A DNA stretch of 24,737 nt, taken from a virus. Of the stretch, positions 19,399 through 24,737 are shown piece after piece (the stretch's first letter is position 1; each line of letters starts with the position of its first letter). A program made the translations under genes and the position numbers. The stretch is from positions 1-24,737 of IMG/VR virus record IMGVR_UViG_3300008267_007453. One strand, written 5' to 3'. Under the pieces are notes generated by a model. It was not told the DNA's origin, did not search any database, and saw only the letters and a list, made by a program, of their open reading frames with translations.

Positions 19399-22056
19399 TT
19401 GAGTTATATTGACGCACTATTTGATCGTGAACACGATCGCATACATGTGGTTGAACGCAGAGATGGCGAACGTCGCTATCAAGAATACGCACCCAACTAC
19501 ACATTCTACTATGATGATCCTCGTGGTAAATTTACTAGCCTATTTGGCACACCTGTAAGCAGATTCAGTACACGCAACAACAAAGAGTTCCGAAAAGAGA
19601 TCCGCATACAGAGTGGCAAGCAACTGTATGAATCGGATATCAATCCAATCTTCCGTTGCCTTGAAGAAAACTACAAAGGCCAAGACGGCCCAAAACTAAA
19701 TGTAGCGTTTTTCGATATTGAAGTAGACTTCGATCCAGAACGTGGTTTTAGTCCAACAACAGATCCATTCAATGCTATCACTGCTATTTCAGTTTATCTG
19801 CAATGGCTAGATCAAATGGTTACCTTGGTTATTCCTCCCCGGCACATGAGTCGTGCGACCGCGGATGAGATTGCCGGCGAGTTTGAAAACTGCGTTGTAT
19901 TTGATCGAGAAGAAGAAATGTTAAAAACGTTCTTGGACTTGATCGAAGACGCAGATGCACTTTCAGGTTGGAACAGTGAGGGGTATGATATACCCTACAC
20001 AGTAAATCGTGTTACTCGGGTCCTCAGCAAGGACGACACACGTAGATTTTGTTTATGGAATCAATATCCTAAAAAGCGTGTATTTGAACGCTTTGGTGCA
20101 GAGAATGAAACATATGACTTGATTGGTCGTGTGCATATGGACTATATGCAACTGTATCGCAAGTATACCTATGAAGAACGTCACAGTTATAGCCTGGATG
20201 CCATTGCCGAATATGAACTCCAGGAAACCAAGACAGTGTTCGAAGGCACGCTAGATCAACTGTACAATCAAAACTTTAAACGGTTTATCGAGTATAACAG
20301 ACAAGATACAATGATCCTGGCCAAGCTGGACAGGAAATTAAAGTTTTTGGATCTTGCTAACACCTTGGCACATGAGAACACAGTGTTGTTGCAGACCACA
20401 ATGGGTGCTGTGGCTGTAACTGAGCAGGCCATCATCAACGAAGCACACGAGCGTGGCATGGTTGTGCCCAATCGCAAGGAACGTTACAGTGATGAGGATA
20501 CGCAGGCCGCTGGAGCTTATGTTGCATTTCCAAAGAAAGGCATCCACGAGTATGTGGGAAGCATAGACATCAACAGTTTGTATCCCAGTACTATTCGTGC
20601 GCTCAACATGGGACCAGAAACCATCGTCGGGCAGTTGCGTCCTGTAATGACCGAACGATATATCAGTGACAAAATACGCAGTGGTAGTAGTTTTGCTGCC
20701 GCATGGGAGGGCCTGTTTGGCAGTTTAGAATACACGGCTGTTATGAATACCGAACCGGGCACAGAAATTACCATTGATTGGAAAGATGGTGAAGAGAGTG
20801 TACACAGTGCTGCGGACGTATGGAAGATAATTTTTGATAGTAACCGCCCTTGGATGATCACGGCCAACGGCACTATCTTTACTTACGAGAAGGAAGCAGT
20901 TATTCCTGGCTTGTTAAAACGCTGGTATGCCGAGCGCACAGAAATGCAGGCCCGACTAAAGGAGTGTAAAAATGCAGAAGATGAAGAGTATTGGGATAAA
21001 AGACAACTGGTTAAAAAGATTAACCTCAACAGTTTGTATGGTGCTATTCTTAATCCTGGTTGCAGGTTCTTTGACAAGCGTATTGGCCAATCCACAACTC
21101 TTACTGGTCGTGCCATTGCCCGTCACATGGATGCTTATGTAAATGAATGTATCACTGGCAAATATGATCATGTAGGTGAAGCAATCATTTATGGCGACAC
21201 AGACTCATGTTATTTCTCAGCGTATCCAGTGTTGCAAAAAGAAATAGAAGCCGGCAACATGACATGGAGTCGTGAAATTGCTGTACAACTGTACAACAGT
21301 ATTGCTGATCAAGTTAACGAATCGTTTCCTGGCTTTATGGAAACTGCATTCCACGTGCCTAGAGAGATGGGTGATGTGATCCGAGGTGGTCGAGAGATTG
21401 TGGCCAGCAAGGGCTTGTTTATTACCAAAAAGCGTTATGCTGTCATGTACTACGACAAAGAGAACAGGCGTGTGGACACGCACGGTAGCCCTGGCCGAGT
21501 AAAAGCCATGGGTCTTGATCTCAAGCGCAGTGATACTCCCAAAGTCATCCAGGAGTTTTTAAGTCAAATACTTGACGAGATTTTGATCGGCACCAGTCGT
21601 GAGCAGATCATTGAAAAGATCCGCGAGTTCAAGTACAAGTTCAAAGAGCGTCCAGGTTGGGAGAAGGGCAGTCCCAAGCGTGTGAACAACTTGACCAAGT
21701 ATGCCAAGGAAGAAGAACGCCAGGGCCGAGCCAACATGCCAGGCCATGTGCGTGCAGCCATCAACTGGAACAACCTACGCAGAATGAACTCAGACAAGTA
21801 CAGCATGCAGATTGTCGATGGCATGAAGACCATTGTGTGCAAGTTGAAATCCAATCCCTTGGGCTGGACCAGCATAGGGTACCCCACAGACGAGATCCAT
21901 TTGCCAACCTGGTTCAAAGAACTACCCTTCGACGACAGCGAGATGGAAGCCACAGTAGTGGATCAAAAGATTGACAATTTGCTGGGTGTGTTGGGCTGGG
22001 ATTTAGCCAGCGCCACCAACACAGAAAACACCTTCCAAACTTTATTTGAGTGGTGA
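19399..22056 (+). CDS. gp43: T4-like family B DNA polymerase with 3'-5' exonuclease
   Basis: The replicative DNA polymerase has 885 residues, close to T4 gp43 (898). All catalytic motifs are present. Exonuclease: FFDIEVDFDP (D106, E108), SGWNSEGYDIPY (D197) and YNRQDTMI (D303). Polymerase: motif A SIDINSLYPSTIRA (D390), motif B KKINLNSLYGAILN (539-552), motif C IYGDTDSCYFS (D600 and D602) and a KKRY box. The C-terminus ends TFQTLFEW, a clamp-binding (PIP-like) tail comparable with the LFDMFDF end of T4 gp43, consistent with gp45 two genes downstream. TTG 19399 has GGAGA about 5 bases upstream; no better ATG precedes it. The next gene begins right after its stop. Confidence in the function is very high; only the exact start could shift. 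Confidence 0.97.
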   Translation: MSYIDALFDREHDRIHVVERRDGERRYQEYAPNYTFYYDDPRGKFTSLFGTPVSRFSTRNNKEFRKEIRIQSGKQLYESDINPIFRCLEENYKGQDGPKLNVAFFDIEVDFDPERGFSPTTDPFNAITAISVYLQWLDQMVTLVIPPRHMSRATADEIAGEFENCVVFDREEEMLKTFLDLIEDADALSGWNSEGYDIPYTVNRVTRVLSKDDTRRFCLWNQYPKKRVFERFGAENETYDLIGRVHMDYMQLYRKYTYEERHSYSLDAIAEYELQETKTVFEGTLDQLYNQNFKRFIEYNRQDTMILAKLDRKLKFLDLANTLAHENTVLLQTTMGAVAVTEQAIINEAHERGMVVPNRKERYSDEDTQAAGAYVAFPKKGIHEYVGSIDINSLYPSTIRALNMGPETIVGQLRPVMTERYISDKIRSGSSFAAAWEGLFGSLEYTAVMNTEPGTEITIDWKDGEESVHSAADVWKIIFDSNRPWMITANGTIFTYEKEAVIPGLLKRWYAERTEMQARLKECKNAEDEEYWDKRQLVKKINLNSLYGAILNPGCRFFDKRIGQSTTLTGRAIARHMDAYVNECITGKYDHVGEAIIYGDTDSCYFSAYPVLQKEIEAGNMTWSREIAVQLYNSIADQVNESFPGFMETAFHVPREMGDVIRGGREIVASKGLFITKKRYAVMYYDKENRRVDTHGSPGRVKAMGLDLKRSDTPKVIQEFLSQILDEILIGTSREQIIEKIREFKYKFKERPGWEKGSPKRVNNLTKYAKEEERQGRANMPGHVRAAINWNNLRRMNSDKYSMQIVDGMKTIVCKLKSNPLGWTSIGYPTDEIHLPTWFKELPFDDSEMEATVVDQKIDNLLGVLGWDLASATNTENTFQTLFEW

Positions 22057-22057
22057 T

Positions 22058-22999
22058 ATGAAGCTGAGCGAACTGGTCGCCTACCGCAATTATTTGGAAC
22101 AAACAAGTGCGTTGCTTGTTGGCAGAGCAGCTGATCGCGATTTGGCCACGATCATGCACATGGTACAAAACAGCGTGCAAATAGAGCAATTTGCAGATCA
22201 GTTAAAAACTCAGCAAGAAACCATACAAAAAAACTTTGAGAGATTTGAACAGTTGTTGGATCAACTCAAACAACAAATCAAAAAATTAATTGCACAGCAG
22301 GAACAGCCCTGGTTTGTTGAAAGTTACAGACTGTACGAATGTGAAATGTGTTACGAAACCGCAGAATACATTCTTAAACGACACAGTCCGATATCAACTG
22401 AATCTCGTATCACTTTGCAAACACGTCTTTTAAACTACACTGACTGGCAATATGCTGGCATGGTCATACGTCCGGGGTTAGAAACTTTTACCTACGACAT
22501 GGTAAGTCTTGATCCCTTGTATATAATTGACGAAAGTTATGAACTATTGGAGCCAACCATTGTCAAATTTCCAGCACAATATCAGCGGCGATTGAGACCC
22601 TATGTGATCAATGAAAGACAACCAGACCCTATCCTGATCAAAATACCAGATGGCCAATTTGGCCTGTGTTTGGTTTATCATTTGTTCAATTTTCGGCCTT
22701 TAGAAATCATCAAACGGTATCTCATTGAGATCTTACAAAAACTCAAACCGGGAGGCATATTGGTCATGACCTTCAATGACTGCGACCGTGAACAAGCCGT
22801 TATGTTGGTTGAACAACATTTTGCCTGTTACACTCCTGGATACCTTGTCAAAGATTTAGTGGTCAGTCTCGGATACGAAATACTGTATTCGTGGCACGAC
22901 GGTGGACCCAGCACTTGGCTAGAGTTACGCAAACCCGGAACACTTACCACGGTCAAAGGCGGCCAAAGTTTTGCCAAAGTTGTTGCATATCCCAATTAA
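22058..22999 (+). CDS. Coiled-coil plus methyltransferase-like protein (313 aa)
   Basis: ATG 22058 is one base after the gp43 stop; the same frame is open slightly upstream. Residues about 1-90 are a long coiled coil (KTQQETIQKNFERFEQLLDQ and LKQQIKKLIAQQ). The remainder resembles a degenerate class I methyltransferase: MVSLDPLYIIDESYELLEP, FGLCLVYHLFNFRPLEI where the acidic/hydrophobic motif IV would fall, and EILQKLKPGGILVMTFNDCD as motif VI with the KPGG turn, ending with a beta-hairpin (VVSLGYEILYSW). A glycine-rich SAM loop is not obvious, so activity is uncertain. It sits between gp43 and gp45 within the replication block, where related phages carry an uncharacterised protein. A base- or protein-methylation role is inference. 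Confidence 0.62.
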   Translation: MKLSELVAYRNYLEQTSALLVGRAADRDLATIMHMVQNSVQIEQFADQLKTQQETIQKNFERFEQLLDQLKQQIKKLIAQQEQPWFVESYRLYECEMCYETAEYILKRHSPISTESRITLQTRLLNYTDWQYAGMVIRPGLETFTYDMVSLDPLYIIDESYELLEPTIVKFPAQYQRRLRPYVINERQPDPILIKIPDGQFGLCLVYHLFNFRPLEIIKRYLIEILQKLKPGGILVMTFNDCDREQAVMLVEQHFACYTPGYLVKDLVVSLGYEILYSWHDGGPSTWLELRKPGTLTTVKGGQSFAKVVAYPN

Positions 23000-23011
23000 A
23001 CGCTGTATAAT
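22983..23011 (+). promoter_or_regulatory. Candidate sigma70-type promoter for gp45
   Basis: TTGCAT (22983-22988), a 17-base spacer and a perfect TATAAT (23006-23011) form a near-consensus host-type promoter. It begins inside the end of the preceding gene and lies just upstream of AGGAG (23021-23025) and ATG 23032. The leader resembles the one ahead of dsbA, so both probably share early or middle timing. Confidence 0.72.
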
Positions 23012-23031
23012 CAAACACAAAGGAGAATTAC

Positions 23032-23754
23032 ATGAGAGATCACTTACTAGACTTAGTAGAACACACACACGACCTAGGCGTCATTGACTTGGTCAAAATC
23101 ACTGGAGATGACAAATCAACCGTGATCAATGGCTTGGCCGAAGATCGCAGCGTAGTGGTAGAAGGCACATTTGCACAACCGCACGCAGACTTTATTGGTA
23201 ACTTTGGTATGCCAAACTTGAGCAAATTGAAGATCCTATTGAACTTACAAGAGTACAAGGAAAACGCAGATTTAAGTCTGACACGCAAGGATACTGGTGC
23301 ACCAGACGGCATTAATTTTAAAAATGCCACCGGCGATTTTAAAAACAATTACAGGTTTATGGCATCAGAGATTGTGAATGAAAAGTTAAAGACCGTGAAG
23401 TTTAAAGGTGTAAACTGGCATATTGAATTTGAGCCAACCGTGGCCTCTATCCAGCGACTCAAGATGCAGGCGCAGGCCAATGCTGAAGAAGTCAACTTCC
23501 AGGCCAAAACTGAAAACGGTGACTTAAAGTTTTTCTTTGGTGATCATTCGACCCATGCAGGAAACTTTGTGTTCCAGCCTGGTGTAACCGGTACACTAAA
23601 ACGTGCATGGTCCTGGCCAATCAAGACTGTGATTGGTATTCTTGATCTAACTGGTGACAAGACATTCAAGATCAGCGATGATGGTGCGGCCATGATTACT
23701 GTAGACTCTGGACTTGCTGTTTATAACTATATTCTTCCAGCACAGAGCAAGTGA
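23032..23754 (+). CDS. gp45: Sliding clamp (DNA polymerase processivity factor), gp45-like
   Basis: At 240 residues it is close to T4 gp45 (228) and follows the polymerase in a replication block. Sequence supports the clamp fold: an N-terminal MRDHLLDLVEHTHDLG helix, FIGNFGMPNLSKLKILLNL (about 55-73), then repeated strand/turn units (NYRFMASEIV, IEFEPTVASIQRLKMQAQA, DLKFFFGDHSTHAGNFVFQP) and a C-terminal VIGILDLTGDKTFKISDDG ending in YNYILPAQSK. It would form a ring that tethers gp43, whose C-terminal TFQTLFEW is the expected ligand. A strong promoter and AGGAG box precede it. The clamp loader gp44/gp62 genes are not in the window. Its stop overlaps the following GTG (GTGA). Confidence 0.85.
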   Translation: MRDHLLDLVEHTHDLGVIDLVKITGDDKSTVINGLAEDRSVVVEGTFAQPHADFIGNFGMPNLSKLKILLNLQEYKENADLSLTRKDTGAPDGINFKNATGDFKNNYRFMASEIVNEKLKTVKFKGVNWHIEFEPTVASIQRLKMQAQANAEEVNFQAKTENGDLKFFFGDHSTHAGNFVFQPGVTGTLKRAWSWPIKTVIGILDLTGDKTFKISDDGAAMITVDSGLAVYNYILPAQSK

Positions 23755-24737
23755 GCCAAGACAATCTAACCGCCAAGCAGAATGATTATGCTGTGTTCCT
23801 GCCAGCTATCAGTGGTTTCTACGCCACATTTGTAGGCAAGCAACGTGATCCTGTGGCGGGTCCTTATGTGGATCCAGCAAGGATGCCCGCAGGTATTCCA
23901 GACATGGAACAGATGAATTGGCTTAACAGTTCTAAAGGTCTGTTTCCATATCGCTGGAGTCTGTATTCAGGTGGGCATGCCAATCTAGATTTGAACAAGC
24001 AGGACTGGTCAGAAGACATGGTACGCAACAGAGATCCTGGCACACTTATGCTAGGCGACTCGGGTGGATTCCAGATTGCCAAGGGCTTGTGGGAAGGTGA
24101 CTGGAAGGCCAACTCAGGTTGTCCCAAAGCACAGAAGAAACGTGAAGCTGTGCTGAAATGGCTAGACAACATCAGTGATTATTGCATGACCCTTGATATT
24201 CCGACCTGGGTCATTCATGATAAAAATGCCAGTGACAAATGCCAGATCAGCACGCTACAAGAAGCTGTGGATGCTACCAAGTACAACAACGAATACTTCA
24301 TGCGTCACCGCAAGGGCAAGGCCAACGGTGGTACCAAGATCTTAAACGTACTACAAGGCGCCAATCATGCTGACGCTGATCGCTGGTATGATCTCATGAA
24401 AGACTACTGTGATCCTGCCAAGTATCCTGACACGCACTTTGATGGTTGGGCCATGGGTGGTCAGAACATGTGTGACGTACACTTGGTGTTAAAACGATTA
24501 GTAGCATTACGTCATGACAACTTGTTACAAGAAGGTGTTCACGATTGGATGCACTTCCTGGGTACTAGCAAGTTAGAGTGGGCAGTCCTGCTCACTGATA
24601 TCCAACGTGCTGTGCGTCGGTATGTGAATCCAAGTTTTACCATCAGCTTTGACTGTGCCAGTCCGTTCTTGGCCACAGCCAACGGTCAAGTTTATCATCA
24701 TATTGATTTGCCACACAACGACAAATGGTGCTATCGT
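23751..24737 (+). CDS. dpdA: TGT-fold deazaguanine transglycosylase, probably DpdA-like, 3'-truncated
   Basis: This is an incomplete gene open to the last base (329 codons visible). It begins with GTG 23751 overlapping the gp45 stop as GTGA. It belongs to the tRNA-guanine transglycosylase superfamily: LGDSGGFQ (101-108, with D103 at the base-recognition site), MTLDIPTW (D149), VLQGANHADADRW (200-212, corresponding to the VQGG loop), GWAMGGQ (232-238) and FDCASP (300-305), where D301 falls at the catalytic nucleophile of TGT's FDCxxPTR. The normal PTRxAR tail of a tRNA enzyme is replaced by SPFLATANG, which points to the phage DpdA branch that inserts 7-deazaguanines into DNA. PreQ0 synthesis genes are not in the window, so they may lie outside or be host-supplied. 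DpdA over tRNA-TGT is inference from divergence and phage context. Confidence 0.8.
   Translation, partial: MSQDNLTAKQNDYAVFLPAISGFYATFVGKQRDPVAGPYVDPARMPAGIPDMEQMNWLNSSKGLFPYRWSLYSGGHANLDLNKQDWSEDMVRNRDPGTLMLGDSGGFQIAKGLWEGDWKANSGCPKAQKKREAVLKWLDNISDYCMTLDIPTWVIHDKNASDKCQISTLQEAVDATKYNNEYFMRHRKGKANGGTKILNVLQGANHADADRWYDLMKDYCDPAKYPDTHFDGWAMGGQNMCDVHLVLKRLVALRHDNLLQEGVHDWMHFLGTSKLEWAVLLTDIQRAVRRYVNPSFTISFDCASPFLATANGQVYHHIDLPHNDKWCYR

Noticed and set aside
43-24172. Long reverse-strand open frames throughout the window
   Set aside because: All lie opposite better forward genes, show no recognisable motifs, and the forward genes tile almost without gaps. They are shadows of the G/C-biased third positions of the real genes.
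1-24737. CRISPR arrays, insertion sequences, attachment sites
   Set aside because: I saw no direct-repeat array with spacers, no transposase or integrase motifs, and no target-site duplications.

Overview
The window looks like part of a dsDNA tailed-phage genome of the T4-like (myovirus) type, probably from an aquatic bacteriophage. The reasons are a family B DNA polymerase with T4 gp43 motifs, a gp45-like sliding clamp, a DsbA-like dsDNA-binding protein next to the polymerase, and very dense packing. All genes are on the + strand, and most neighbours overlap by a few bases (ATGA, TAATG or GTGA junctions) or are separated by only tens of bases. No rRNA, recognisable tRNA, CRISPR array, transposase or integrase is visible. 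No gene-free stretch exceeds 300 bases; the longest gap is about 96 bases (17850-17945). Assignment to an uncultured marine or freshwater group is inference from the style of the proteins.

Layout. (1) 1-2474: a ClpA-like AAA+ unfoldase cut by the left edge, then two unknown proteins. (2) 2471-4956: two small beta-rich, probably virion-associated proteins, an HxGH nucleotidylyltransferase and a GT-A-type glycosyltransferase. (3) 4980-9668: a 1562-residue multidomain protein that joins a nucleotidyltransferase-like domain, an HExxH metallopeptidase-like domain, an amidoligase-like domain, repeated WxIYD-type modules and a Cys-containing basic tail. (4) 9665-11361: two exported proteins, one Cys-rich and one with a YHYH domain. 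(5) 11362-13662: a HAD-GNAT fusion, three small conserved-looking proteins and a Dps/ferritin-like protein. (6) 13662-17849: a series of modular proteins (KOW-like, pterin-dehydratase-like, Cys-rich) and a methyltransferase-like protein. (7) 17946-19013: an A/T-rich gene with a GT10-like C-terminal motif. (8) 19063-24737: the replication block with dsbA, gp43, a coiled-coil/methyltransferase-like protein, gp45, and a transglycosylase of the TGT/DpdA type that runs off the right edge.

Regulation. Candidate sigma70-type promoters precede dsbA (TTGACT-16-TACAAT) and gp45 (TTGCAT-17-TATAAT), and the two genes share an AGGAGAATT ribosome-binding leader. On the structural/accessory side, several genes not coupled to an upstream gene instead carry an NNTAAATA box resembling the T4 late promoter only 4-9 bases before the start codon, which suggests leaderless or nearly leaderless late transcripts.

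How the genes may work together. The right-hand genes replicate DNA (polymerase, clamp, DsbA) and probably modify it with a 7-deazaguanine base (DpdA-like). The middle holds an unusual collection of protein-modifying or sugar-modifying activities. Several unrelated proteins there end in short Cys- and Lys/Arg-rich modules. The large amidoligase/peptidase fusion, these shared modules and a phage ClpA that keeps a ClpP-docking-like loop are the best candidates for undescribed biology.
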